Source: Salinispora arenicola (GTDB lineage Bacteria > Actinomycetota > Actinomycetes > Mycobacteriales > Micromonosporaceae). From it: a DNA stretch of 64,000 bases. The notes under the pieces were generated by a model that saw only the letters and a list, made by a program, of their open reading frames with translations, was not told the DNA's origin and ran no database searches. The stretch covers positions 3,162,001 to 3,226,000 of the forward strand of contig NZ_VFOL01000001.1 in assembly GCF_006716065.1 (NCBI RefSeq), in the 5' to 3' direction. The first letter of the stretch is position 1. Each line of letters begins with the position of its first letter. The position numbers and the translations under genes are program-made. Positions 11,658-18,980 of this stretch are shown piece by piece.

Positions 11658-12347
11658 GTGGTGGGCACACAGCTGAACTGGGACCAGTACGCCACGGCGT
11701 GGGCACGTCTGCATGGTGGGTTCGATCCGCGTGCCGCCGCCCCACCTGTCCGCGCCTGGCTACGCCTCGCCTACCACGTGGGCTATGTGCTGGGTCGGCT
11801 ACGGGTCACCCCGACCACGGTGACCGTTGTCGGGGTGTTGCTCTGCTTCGGAGTGCCACTGGTCGCGACACGCCCGCAGGACGGCCCCTTCCTCGGCGCA
11901 CTGCTCGTGCTGCTCGCCTCGGTGGCGGACAGCGTTGACGGCGCTGTGGCGGTGGTGAGCAACCGCACCACGCGGCTCGGGTACGTCTACGACTCGGTGG
12001 CTGACCGGCTCGGTGAGGTGGCCTGGCTGGTCGCGTTCTGGCTGCTCGGCGCGCCGGGTGCGCTGGTGGCCGCCGGCGGCGGGCTCTCCTGGCTGCACGA
12101 GTACGTCCGCGCGCGGGCGACGTCCGCCGGGATGCGGGAGATCGGCGCGGTGACCGTAGGCGAGCGGCCGACCCGGGTTGCGGTGGCAATCGTCGGCCTG
12201 TTGCTGGCCGGGCTGGCCGGGTTGGTCGAGCCGGACCTGGCCGCAGGCACCATCACCATGGCGACCGCGGTCTGGGTGCTGCTGGCCGGCTTCGGTCTCG
12301 GGCAACTGCTGGCCGCTGTCCGAGGCGCACTGATCGACGTCGACTGA
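11658..12347 (+). CDS. CDP-alcohol phosphatidyltransferase family protein
   Basis: A 229-residue integral membrane enzyme with about six helices. The family signature (D-x2-D-G-x2-A-R-x8-G-x3-D-x3-D) is present as DSVDGAVAVVSNRTTRLGYV followed by YDSVADR; the arginine after the alanine is replaced by valine, which is unusual. The four aspartates that bind metal and substrate are kept. Such enzymes transfer a phosphatidyl or other phospho-alcohol group from a CDP-linked donor; the acceptor cannot be told from sequence. GTG start, 40 nt after metF, so probably co-transcribed. The last eight codons, including the stop, are the first copy of a 24-bp tandem repeat. Confidence 0.85.
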   Translation: MVGTQLNWDQYATAWARLHGGFDPRAAAPPVRAWLRLAYHVGYVLGRLRVTPTTVTVVGVLLCFGVPLVATRPQDGPFLGALLVLLASVADSVDGAVAVVSNRTTRLGYVYDSVADRLGEVAWLVAFWLLGAPGALVAAGGGLSWLHEYVRARATSAGMREIGAVTVGERPTRVAVAIVGLLLAGLAGLVEPDLAAGTITMATAVWVLLAGFGLGQLLAAVRGALIDVD

Positions 12348-12442
12348 GGCGCACTGATCGACGTCGACTGAGGCGCACTGATCGACGTCGACTGAGGCGC
12401 ACTGATCGACGTTGACTGAGGCTCACTGGTTGACGTCGACTG
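12323..12442 (+). repeat. Five-copy 24-bp tandem repeat across a stop codon
   Basis: Units at 12323-12346, 12347-12370, 12371-12394, 12395-12418 and 12419-12442. The core is GGCGCACTGATCGACGTCGA. The first three are identical, the fourth has one change and the fifth several. The unit is eight codons and every copy carries the same in-frame TGA, so the protein ends in the first copy whatever the copy number. The core CGACGTCG is self-complementary. It lies between convergent genes. Confidence 0.95.
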
Positions 12443-12504
12443 AGGCGCGCGACCTGCCAGGGCGAGTGGGAACCGCTACCAGAGCGGCCGTCGGCGGACC
12501 GTTC

Positions 12505-13992
12505 CTACCAGGCCGGACCAATGGAGTCGGCGACGATCTGGGCGGAGAGGGCGACCATCGGCAGGCCACCGCCCGGATGGCAGGAGCCGCCGACCAGCCA
12601 CAGCCCACGGGCCGGCCCCCGGTTGGGCGGGCGGAGCAGGCCGCCCGCGGTGCCGTAGATCGCTCCGCCCGGCGTGTCCGCGGTGGCCTCCAGGTCGGCC
12701 GGCGTGCGGACCTCCCGAAACAGCAGTCGGTCCCGTACGTCCACCCCTCGCGCGGCCAGCACGTCCAGGATCCGGTCCGCGTACGCCTCGGCGAGGCCGG
12801 GGCGCCGCCAGTCGACGGCACCGGCGGCGGTGCCCTGTCGCGCGGCGTTGACCAGCACGAACCACGCCTCGTGTCCGGCCGGACGGACCGTCTCGTCGGC
12901 GGCTACGGTGACGAAGACCGTCGGGTCCGGGGCCGGACGTGCCCGGATCCCCCGTCCGGGTGCCCCGAAGACCGCGTCGAACTCGGCGTCGTAGGCGTCG
13001 GGGAAGAAGACGTTGTGGTGGGCCAGCCCGGAATCCCCACGTACGCCGAGCAGCAGCACGAAGCCGGCCAGGCTGCGGTCGGTCAGCGTGGCCAGCCGTC
13101 GCGGTGTGGGTAGCAGGTCCCGGTAGAGGGTGAGCGCGTCGACGTTGGACACCACCACGTCGGCCGGCACGGGGGCGGTCGCGTCGGCGAGGCGTACACC
13201 ATGCACCCGCCCGCCCGTCGCGTCGATCCGGGTGACCCGCACACCGGTCCGTACCACCACCCCGAGATCCAGGCAGCGGGTCAGCAGGGCATCGGCGAGG
13301 GAGGCCAGGCCGCCCCGCAGATACCACCCACCGAAGGTCAGCTCCGCGTACGGGACGGCGACAAGGGCCGCCGGCGCCCGGCGTGGGTCGGTGCCGGCGT
13401 ACGTGGCGTACCGGTCGAGCAGCATTCGCAGCCGGGGGTCGGACAGGTGGGCGCGGCCCAGCCCACGTAGCGTGCGACCCGGCCCGATGGCGGCCAGGTC
13501 ACCCAGCCGCCAGGCCAGCACCGCCAGGTCCCGGGGAGAGTCGACCCGGCGGCGCAGGACGTCGCGTTCCGAGGCCCTCCAGACCCGCTCGGCGCGTCGC
13601 CAGAGGCGTCGCCACTCGGCGGCGGCCCGTTCACCGAAGGCCGCGCCGACCCGGGTCGCGAACTCGTCGGGGTCGGCGCACGAGTCCACCGTCGGCCCGC
13701 CCCGGGCGAAGACGTGTCGCACGATCGGGTCGAGCGGGACCGGGTCCAGGTATTCGTCGAGTTTCGCCCCGGTGGCCTCGAAGAGGTCGTGGAACACCTG
13801 GGGCAGGGTCAGCAGGCTGGGGCCGGTGTCGAAGTGGAAGGGCCCGGCGGGCGTGTCGTGTACGTACCGGCCAAGCTTGCCACCCACCGTGTCGCCCTGC
13901 TCAAGGACGGTGACCTCGTGCCCGGTGGTGGCCAGCCGGGCGGCGGTGGCCAGGCCACCCACCCCGGCGCCGACGACCACGATCCGCGCCAT
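12505..13992 (-). CDS. crtD: Carotenoid desaturase (CrtI/CrtD family)
   Basis: A 495-residue FAD-dependent desaturase. The Rossmann motif VVVGAGVGGLATAARLA opens the protein, followed by GGKLGRY and FDTGPSLLTLP, typical of phytoene desaturase relatives. The C-terminal FAD motif GLWLVGGSCHPGGGLPMV is intact. Because it is next to a CruC-like glycosyltransferase and a CruF-like hydratase and no phytoene synthase is nearby, a late desaturation such as C-3,4 (CrtD) is more likely than the primary CrtI reaction; this is inference from context. Its start is 10 nt after the upstream glycosyltransferase stop. It is the last gene of the operon and converges on the 24-bp repeat. Confidence 0.82.
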   Translation of the reverse strand: MARIVVVGAGVGGLATAARLATTGHEVTVLEQGDTVGGKLGRYVHDTPAGPFHFDTGPSLLTLPQVFHDLFEATGAKLDEYLDPVPLDPIVRHVFARGGPTVDSCADPDEFATRVGAAFGERAAAEWRRLWRRAERVWRASERDVLRRRVDSPRDLAVLAWRLGDLAAIGPGRTLRGLGRAHLSDPRLRMLLDRYATYAGTDPRRAPAALVAVPYAELTFGGWYLRGGLASLADALLTRCLDLGVVVRTGVRVTRIDATGGRVHGVRLADATAPVPADVVVSNVDALTLYRDLLPTPRRLATLTDRSLAGFVLLLGVRGDSGLAHHNVFFPDAYDAEFDAVFGAPGRGIRARPAPDPTVFVTVAADETVRPAGHEAWFVLVNAARQGTAAGAVDWRRPGLAEAYADRILDVLAARGVDVRDRLLFREVRTPADLEATADTPGGAIYGTAGGLLRPPNRGPARGLWLVGGSCHPGGGLPMVALSAQIVADSIGPAW

Positions 13993-14002
13993 GGTGTGCC
14001 TC

Positions 14003-15130
14003 CTAGACGACCGGACGGCCCCGCCAGCTCAGGCGCCGTTGCTTCCGCAGATGGTACGACCGCAGGGTCAGCCAACCGAGGACCGCGACCGACGCGGGGT
14101 GGCCCAACGCGTCGGGCCACCACCGGCCGCCGGTCGCTCGGGCGCTGACCACCCGTCCGGCGACCCCGAGCAGGTACGTCCCGGCGGCGACGGTGGCCGT
14201 CCCCGGTGCACCACTGGCCCACGTGACCACAGCGACCAGCGGTGGGGCGGTGTAGAGCAGCAGGAGTACCGCTACCGCCGTGGCGGCCGCTGTAGGACGG
14301 CCAAACGAGGCCCACAGCGACTTCGAGTAGCCGTCCCGCAACTGCGGCCAGTCGTCGTACATCTGGCAGGTGGCCAGCCGTGAGCCGTCGGCGAGAGCTA
14401 TCTGGCCGCCGGACCGTTTGACCGCCCGGGCCAGTTCGACGTCCTCCAGGATCCGGTCGGCCACCGCCGCGTGCCCGCCCGCGGCGGTGTAACCGATCCG
14501 GTCCACGACCAGGAACTGCCCACCGGCCGCGGCCAGAGACGGTCGGGCCGACCGTTCCATCGCGCGCAGCGGCAGGAACGTCAGCCACAACCACTGCAAC
14601 AGCGGCTGGACCAGCCGGTCGGCCACCGTCGTGACCAGGATTCGGGGGTACGGCGACAGCAGTGCCACCCGCGCGGCGCGCAGTTCGCCGACGGCCGCGG
14701 CCACGGCGTGTGGGGCGAGCACGACGTCGGCGTCCACGAAGACCAGTACGGTGGCGGCTGGGTCGGCCCGGGTGGCGAGCTGCCAGCAGGCGTGTGGTTT
14801 GCCCAGCCAGCCGGGGGGTGGGGCGCCCCCGTCGAGCAGGGTGACGCGTGGGTCGTCCCCGACGACCGCGTGGACGACCTCGCGGGTGCCGTCGGTCGAC
14901 CCGTCGTCGAGCACCACGATCCGTAGCTCCGGCACACCACGCTGAGCCAGCAGCGCGCGTAGGCACGGGGTTACCCGGGTGGCCTCGTCGCGCAGCGGCA
15001 GCAGCACCGCCACCGGCTCGGTCACCTCGGCTGGCGTCCCAGTCGGGCGGCGCAGCCAACGACCGGCGTTGACCAGGGTGTGCGCGGTCAGCGCGGCCAC
15101 GCCGGCCAGCACCATCAGCAACAGGATCAT
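14003..15130 (-). CDS. cruC: Family 2 glycosyltransferase, CruC-like carotenoid glycosylase
   Basis: A 375-residue membrane-associated GT-A enzyme. A hydrophobic N-terminal anchor is followed by nucleotide-sugar motifs VVLDDGSTDGTRE and VFVDADVVLAPHA, an acceptor loop GGQFLVVDR, the catalytic EDVELARAV, and QLRDGYSKSLW, which stands where processive relatives have QxxRW. Two or more C-terminal membrane helices follow. Neighbours (CruF-like hydratase upstream, carotenoid desaturase downstream) point to glycosylation of a tertiary or 1'-hydroxyl group of a carotenoid, as described for Salinispora glycosylated carotenoids. The sugar donor cannot be told from sequence. Confidence 0.85.
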   Translation of the reverse strand: MILLLMVLAGVAALTAHTLVNAGRWLRRPTGTPAEVTEPVAVLLPLRDEATRVTPCLRALLAQRGVPELRIVVLDDGSTDGTREVVHAVVGDDPRVTLLDGGAPPPGWLGKPHACWQLATRADPAATVLVFVDADVVLAPHAVAAAVGELRAARVALLSPYPRILVTTVADRLVQPLLQWLWLTFLPLRAMERSARPSLAAAGGQFLVVDRIGYTAAGGHAAVADRILEDVELARAVKRSGGQIALADGSRLATCQMYDDWPQLRDGYSKSLWASFGRPTAAATAVAVLLLLYTAPPLVAVVTWASGAPGTATVAAGTYLLGVAGRVVSARATGGRWWPDALGHPASVAVLGWLTLRSYHLRKQRRLSWRGRPVV

Positions 15131-15182
15131 GCCGGCGCCCCACTTTGCCGGGGGCCGGTGGCGGGCCTGCTGACCGGCCCGT

Positions 15183-16031
15183 TCATGCCGACGTACCGGC
15201 GCGGGGACGCCGGCTCTCCGGTGCCGACCGGCGGCGTCCGGGTAGCAGTGTCACTGCCAGCGGCACGGCGGTCAGCCCCATGACCGCCGAGCCCCATCCG
15301 GCTGAGGCGGGCAGGTCGAGGAAGACGGCGTGGGCCAGCACGCTGGAGAAGTATGTCCACAGGTAGAGCGCGAGCATCGGAGCGTCGCGACTGTCGGTGG
15401 TGGTCACGGCGGTGCCGGCCAGTGGACGCAGGGCGATCATCACCAGTACCGCGAAGAGCAGCCAGCCCAGGTAGTTGTTGATCGGAATGCCGGGCAGGCC
15501 GGGCAACGCGGGGGTGGTGTCCCGCCAGGCCCAGTGCCCCTCGGCGACCATCTGCGGGTCGAGGAAGAGGTCCCAGGCGGCCAGCCCGATCGCCGCCAGC
15601 GCGATTCGCTGGATAGCCCGCCCGGCGCCTCCGGCCGACCCGCCGCGGGTGAGGCGAACCGCGGCCAGCCAGGCGGGCCAGGCCATCCAGGTCCAGGCGA
15701 GTGGGATGATCAGCGGTACGCCAGCCAGCTTCGGCCCGAGCTGCTCCGAGTAGTCGTAGCTGCCGAACGGGAACCCGGTGGCCACCCCGAGCGCCTCGAT
15801 GGCGAAGCCGCCGCCGGTGGCCGTGACGATCAACGCCGCCGCTGCCCGGGGACCGCGGGTGAGGAGCGCGTGGCCGGTCGAGAGCAGGTAGCCGAGCAGG
15901 ACCGTGGCGACGGTGAGCCGGGCCCGGGTCTGCCCGGCGGTCAGGGGGTAGCAGATCTGCACCAGCATCAGCACGGCCAACAGCGCCCAGGTGGTCCGGG
16001 GGGTGTGCCCCGGCGCGGTGGGCCGGATCAT
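15183..16031 (-). CDS. cruF: CruF-like carotenoid 1',2'-hydratase
   Basis: A 282-residue polytopic membrane protein with about seven helices. It matches the CruF/bisanhydrobacterioruberin hydratase family: GFPFGSYDYSEQLGPKLAGV, PLAWTWMAWPAW, and WDLFLDPQMVAEGHWAW are its conserved blocks. Members add water to the psi-end double bond of acyclic carotenoids, giving the hydroxyl that CruC glycosylates. The start ATG overlaps the stop of the acetyltransferase gene upstream (ATGA), so the two are translationally coupled; 52 nt separate it from cruC. Confidence 0.88.
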   Translation of the reverse strand: MIRPTAPGHTPRTTWALLAVLMLVQICYPLTAGQTRARLTVATVLLGYLLSTGHALLTRGPRAAAALIVTATGGGFAIEALGVATGFPFGSYDYSEQLGPKLAGVPLIIPLAWTWMAWPAWLAAVRLTRGGSAGGAGRAIQRIALAAIGLAAWDLFLDPQMVAEGHWAWRDTTPALPGLPGIPINNYLGWLLFAVLVMIALRPLAGTAVTTTDSRDAPMLALYLWTYFSSVLAHAVFLDLPASAGWGSAVMGLTAVPLAVTLLPGRRRSAPESRRPRAGTSA

Positions 16032-16597
16032 GCCGGGGCCCTCCCGGCGGTGGCGGGTGGGAGGAGTGGAAGGTCCCGGCCGAGCACCCCGAACGGGCGT
16101 TCGTCGCCCGGGAAGCGGAAGTCACGCAGGACGTCGACGAAGCCGAAGCGCCGGTACAGCCGCCAGGCCCGGGAGTGCTGCTCGTCCGCCTCCGGGGTGG
16201 ACAGCAGGGTGGTGGCCCCCTCCGCTATCCCGAGCAGGGCGCGCAGTTGGCCGGCGCCCAGCCCGTGCCCCTGCGCGGGTGGTCGGACGTGCAGTTCGAC
16301 CACCTCGAAGCAGTCGGCCAGCCAGCGTTGCCGGGTGGCCGGCTCCAACGTCCGCCCCACCTGGTCGTGCCACCACTGGCCGGGTGTCCCGCGGTAGCCG
16401 TAGCCGAATCCGGCCAGGTGGCCTTCGGAGGTGAGGCTGGCGACGGCGCGAAAGCCGGGCCGACGGACGTGGGTGGCGATGTAGCCGCGCCGTGCCCTGA
16501 GCAGGTCGGCGCGGTATCCCATCGCCTCGCCGTAGACGGCCACCACATCATCCAGCCGTCGGACGAGGTCGTCCGGTGTCCACCGCACCAGCCTCAT
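16028..16597 (-). CDS. GNAT-family acetyltransferase
   Basis: A 189-residue GNAT-fold protein. The acetyl-CoA pyrophosphate loop is VVELHVRPPAQGHGLGAGQL (the R/Q-x-x-G-x-G/A pattern) and the C-terminal HSRAWRLYRRFGFVDVLRDF is the typical beta6/alpha4 end of GNATs. The start is fixed by an ATGA overlap with the upstream crtA-like stop, removing a 35-residue extension seen in the open frame. It also overlaps cruF by 4 nt. Its place in a carotenoid operon is odd; the substrate is unknown and it may be only a passenger. Confidence 0.82.
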   Translation of the reverse strand: MRLVRWTPDDLVRRLDDVVAVYGEAMGYRADLLRARRGYIATHVRRPGFRAVASLTSEGHLAGFGYGYRGTPGQWWHDQVGRTLEPATRQRWLADCFEVVELHVRPPAQGHGLGAGQLRALLGIAEGATTLLSTPEADEQHSRAWRLYRRFGFVDVLRDFRFPGDERPFGVLGRDLPLLPPATAGRAPA

Positions 16598-17352
16598 ACC
16601 GCCCCCACCTTCATTCCGCCGTCCGTGGTCCAGCCCAGCACCGTCCGGTCGCCGACCACGTCGCGCACCTCGAACCGCGCGAAGAGTTCCTCCGCGTACC
16701 ACCCCTCAGTGGGGGTTCGCATGATCGCGGCACGGTGCTCGGGGTGACGGTACGCGAATGCGACCAGGTCCGCCGGGGTGCGCCACATGCTGACCGTGCC
16801 CTGCCAGCCCAGTGGCGCCTCGCCGACGCCGAAGCGGGCAAGTAGGCCGGGTGCGGCGTGCAGCGCGCTGGCCACGGGGGGCACCGCCCGCCAGAAGGTG
16901 ACCGCCCGGGTGGGGCGGAGCCGGGCCCGGGTCAGCGCCAGCACCGGGCCACTGGACCGCCCGCCCGGTGGGTCACCGAACGGCTGCCGGCGGGACCATT
17001 CGCCTCGGCTGGTGAGTGGGCGCAGGTCGATCCGGACGGCGGCGCGGGCAATGCGTGACCAGGCCCGCCCCACCGGGGAGCCGGCGAAGCCGGTGACCGC
17101 GGTGGGGGAGTCCCACACGGTCAGTGCCGCCCACCGGGTCAGGTCCGCGTCGCGTGGACCGAAGCCGGTGCCGGTCCCGGTGCCGAGCAGTTTGGCGAAG
17201 CGGACGCCGGGCAGCGCGCGCAGCCGGCCCGGGTCGACCGCCAACCGGGTCAGCGCCCGGGGTAGCCCGGCTTTGCCGGTCCGCCACACATGCAGCGTGA
17301 CCAGCTCAGGGACCGGCTCTCGGCGGTCGTCCGGGCGCGGCTTGTTCGACAA
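16594..17352 (-). CDS. CrtA-like (spheroidene monooxygenase family) protein
   Basis: A 252-residue protein with the conserved CrtA-family C-terminal half: FGVGEAPLGWQGTVSMWRTP, FAYRHPEHRAAIMRTPTEG and WYAEELFARFEV. In Rhodobacter CrtA puts a keto group on C-2 of acyclic carotenoids; the corresponding activity is possible here on the hydroxylated or glycosylated end. Actinobacterial members are often annotated only by homology, so the role is inferred from family and operon context. It starts 6 nt after the YbaK-like gene stop and ends in an ATGA overlap with the acetyltransferase. Confidence 0.75.
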   Translation of the reverse strand: MSNKPRPDDRREPVPELVTLHVWRTGKAGLPRALTRLAVDPGRLRALPGVRFAKLLGTGTGTGFGPRDADLTRWAALTVWDSPTAVTGFAGSPVGRAWSRIARAAVRIDLRPLTSRGEWSRRQPFGDPPGGRSSGPVLALTRARLRPTRAVTFWRAVPPVASALHAAPGLLARFGVGEAPLGWQGTVSMWRTPADLVAFAYRHPEHRAAIMRTPTEGWYAEELFARFEVRDVVGDRTVLGWTTDGGMKVGAV

Positions 17353-17358
17353 GCCCGC

Positions 17359-17847
17359 TCACACCACTTCGGCTGGTGTGCCGCCGGTAATCCGCAGCAG
17401 TTCCGGATAGGTGGTGGGAAAGACCGCCCGGGGCACGCCACCGGCGGCCCAGATCTCGTCGAACTTGTCGAGGGTGGTGTCCACCAGGGTGCGCAGCTGC
17501 CGGGGGTGGCCGATCGGGGCGACTCCGCCGATGACCTGTCCGGTGTGTTCGCGGACGAACTCGGGGGTGGCCCGCCGGAGTCGGGCGACGCCGATCGACG
17601 CGGCGAGGCCGGTGGTGTCCACCCGGTGTGCCCCGGAGGTCAGCACCAGCAGCGGCACGCCATCCGCCTCAAAGACCAGGGAGTTGGCGATCTGTCCGAC
17701 CTCGACGTCGAGCGCGGCGGCGGCTGCCGCGGCGGTGTGGACCGCGTCGGGTAGCAGGCGGATGACGCTGGGCGCGCCGGAGCCGTCGAGTGCGCCGGCG
17801 CCGTCCAGCGTCTCCTGCGCCGCCCGTACGTTTGGGTGTGGCTGCAT
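17359..17847 (-). CDS. YbaK/EbsC-type aminoacyl-tRNA deacylase domain protein
   Basis: A 162-residue single-domain protein of the YbaK/ProX superfamily, which hydrolyses mischarged aminoacyl-tRNAs. Conserved segments: HTAAAAAAALDVEVGQIANS, LVFEADGVPLLVLTSG, GQVIGGVAPIGHP and LDKFDEIWAAGG. In YbaK the catalytic lysine stands in an IAKSL-like position; here it is asparagine (IANSL), a change I recall in several actinobacterial members, so deacylase activity is uncertain. ATG 17847 was chosen because the longer frame upstream is Arg/Pro shadow sequence. It is the first gene of the carotenoid operon by position. Confidence 0.82.
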   Translation of the reverse strand: MQPHPNVRAAQETLDGAGALDGSGAPSVIRLLPDAVHTAAAAAAALDVEVGQIANSLVFEADGVPLLVLTSGAHRVDTTGLAASIGVARLRRATPEFVREHTGQVIGGVAPIGHPRQLRTLVDTTLDKFDEIWAAGGVPRAVFPTTYPELLRITGGTPAEVV

Positions 17848-18041
17848 CCAGCCATTCTTCCCGGTGCGCCCCGGGCGAATTCTGCCGGCCACGCCAGTGG
17901 GTGGTAGTCGCCGCCGACGATGACCGCGGGGCGGGCGACGGGTGCGGTGTGTGTGGGGGCACTCGGCCCGCCGGACGCGTGCACCGCGGCTCGGCACACG
18001 TTGCGTTTTTGTCGGTGGGAGGGTGTACTGTCAGCAGTAGT

Positions 18042-18057
18042 TAGAACGAGTGTTCGA
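18042..18057 (+). promoter_or_regulatory. LexA (SOS) box
   Basis: TAGAAC-GAGT-GTTCGA differs by one base from the actinobacterial SOS consensus TCGAAC-N4-GTTCGA. A candidate promoter, TTGCGT (18001-18006) and TACTGT (18026-18031), 19 nt apart, places the box at about +4 to +20, where LexA would block transcription. A 16-bp direct repeat starting with the second half-site, GTTCGATTGCGTCGAG, occurs at 18052-18067 and 18078-18093. Confidence 0.75.
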
Positions 18058-18405
18058 TTGCGTCGAGCGTAGTGAGCGTTCGATTGCGTCGAGTGGTCGT
18101 TCCGGCATCCGGAGCAGTGTTTCGCGGCGCTGCCCCGGGCGGGTGCGACACCGCGGGTCGCGCCCAGGGTCGCGGGCAGTCGCGAGCCCCGGCCCGCCAG
18201 GCAGGAGCGTCGCCCGCCGCCCTCGACCCCCGGCGGCGGGCGACGAGCCCGCTGGTCATGCCGGCCGGGTGTGGTGTGGGGAAGCGTCCATGCCCGGCCG
18301 GCCCCTGTGTCGGTGCGTCTTCCTCCGCGCCACGTGACCCGGCGGTCCGCCGGCGGAGCAGTTCCGTCGCGGGTGGGCGCCTCGGCTCTGGAGGAGAGAC
18401 AGACC
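18058..18405 (+). other. Long untranslated leader with hairpin
   Basis: About 350 nt separate the SOS box from the first gene of the operon. No convincing gene lies here; a frame opening at 18072 runs through the next gene out of phase and has no ribosome binding site. A perfect 10-bp inverted repeat GCCGGCCGGG (18260-18269) and CCCGGCCGGC (18293-18302) with a 23-nt loop would form a stable mRNA hairpin. Confidence 0.45.
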
Positions 18406-18855
18406 ATGCCGACCAAGCCGGCTCAGGCGCCGACGGTGCCGGCCCACGTGCTGCCGCATCGCACCCCCGCCCAACTTCTCGTGGTGGCTCGCCGGGGACT
18501 GGCCGAAGCTGCCGGTACCCGTCCCGACGGTCTTCGCTACGCGGCGGCCCACCTGGCCGCCCTGCGAGCCGCCGCGGCGTTGCTCGCTGCCCGCGCTCGC
18601 CCCGCGCCGACCCGGCGTGCCGGGGTCACCAGCGTTTGGGTCCTGCTCTCCGGTGTCGCCCCCGAGCTCGACGAGTGGGCCCGGTTCTTCGCCATGGCTG
18701 CCGGCAAGCGCGCTGCTGCCGAGGCTGGTATCCCACGTGTCGTCACCGCCCGGGAGTCCGACGATCTGCTGCGCGCCGCCGAGGAGTTCGTGCTGGTGGT
18801 GGAGGCCGCGCTTGGGATGGTGCGTGAACCGGTCCTCGGTGATGTGGCGGCCTGA
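18406..18855 (+). CDS. HEPN-domain protein of the SAV_6107 family
   Basis: A 149-residue, Ala/Arg-rich helical protein. The pattern RTPAQLLVVARRGLAEAAGT and GLRYAAAHLAALRAAAALLA, then ESDDLLRAAEEFVLVVEAAL, fits the actinobacterial SAV_6107 HEPN family. The canonical HEPN ribonuclease motif R-x4-6-H is not evident, so it may be a non-catalytic or binding version. ATG 18406 follows GAGGAGAG (18391-18398). It is the first gene after the LexA box and precedes imuA', so it is probably induced with the mutasome. No function is established to my knowledge; a role with damaged-DNA synthesis is inference. Confidence 0.75.
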   Translation: MPTKPAQAPTVPAHVLPHRTPAQLLVVARRGLAEAAGTRPDGLRYAAAHLAALRAAAALLAARARPAPTRRAGVTSVWVLLSGVAPELDEWARFFAMAAGKRAAAEAGIPRVVTARESDDLLRAAEEFVLVVEAALGMVREPVLGDVAA

Positions 18856-18980
18856 GTAGCGACGCCTGGGGCACGTGTTGGCAGATCTTGATATAGCCTA
18901 ATAAGTCCGTTTTGTGAGTTCTTGAGCTATTTGTAGTGCGCTGAGCTATCGGCGTGACGGCACGACAGGGGGTAGGTCCG
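18856..18980 (+). other. AT-rich spacer before imuA'
   Basis: The stretch 18878-18949 is much richer in A/T than its surroundings. It holds TTGGCA (18878-18883) and TAATAA (18899-18904), 15 nt apart, and a direct repeat TGAGCTAT at 18923-18930 and 18942-18949. It may be a second promoter for imuA'-imuB-dnaE2. No LexA-like site is seen here. Confidence 0.35.

Noticed and set aside
12323..12442. Tandem repeat considered as a CRISPR array
   Set aside because: Units are contiguous with no spacers, and no cas genes are present.
18072..18827. 251-codon plus-strand frame between the LexA box and imuA'
   Set aside because: Arg/Pro/Gly-rich, no ribosome binding site, and out of phase with the HEPN gene that has a strong ribosome site.
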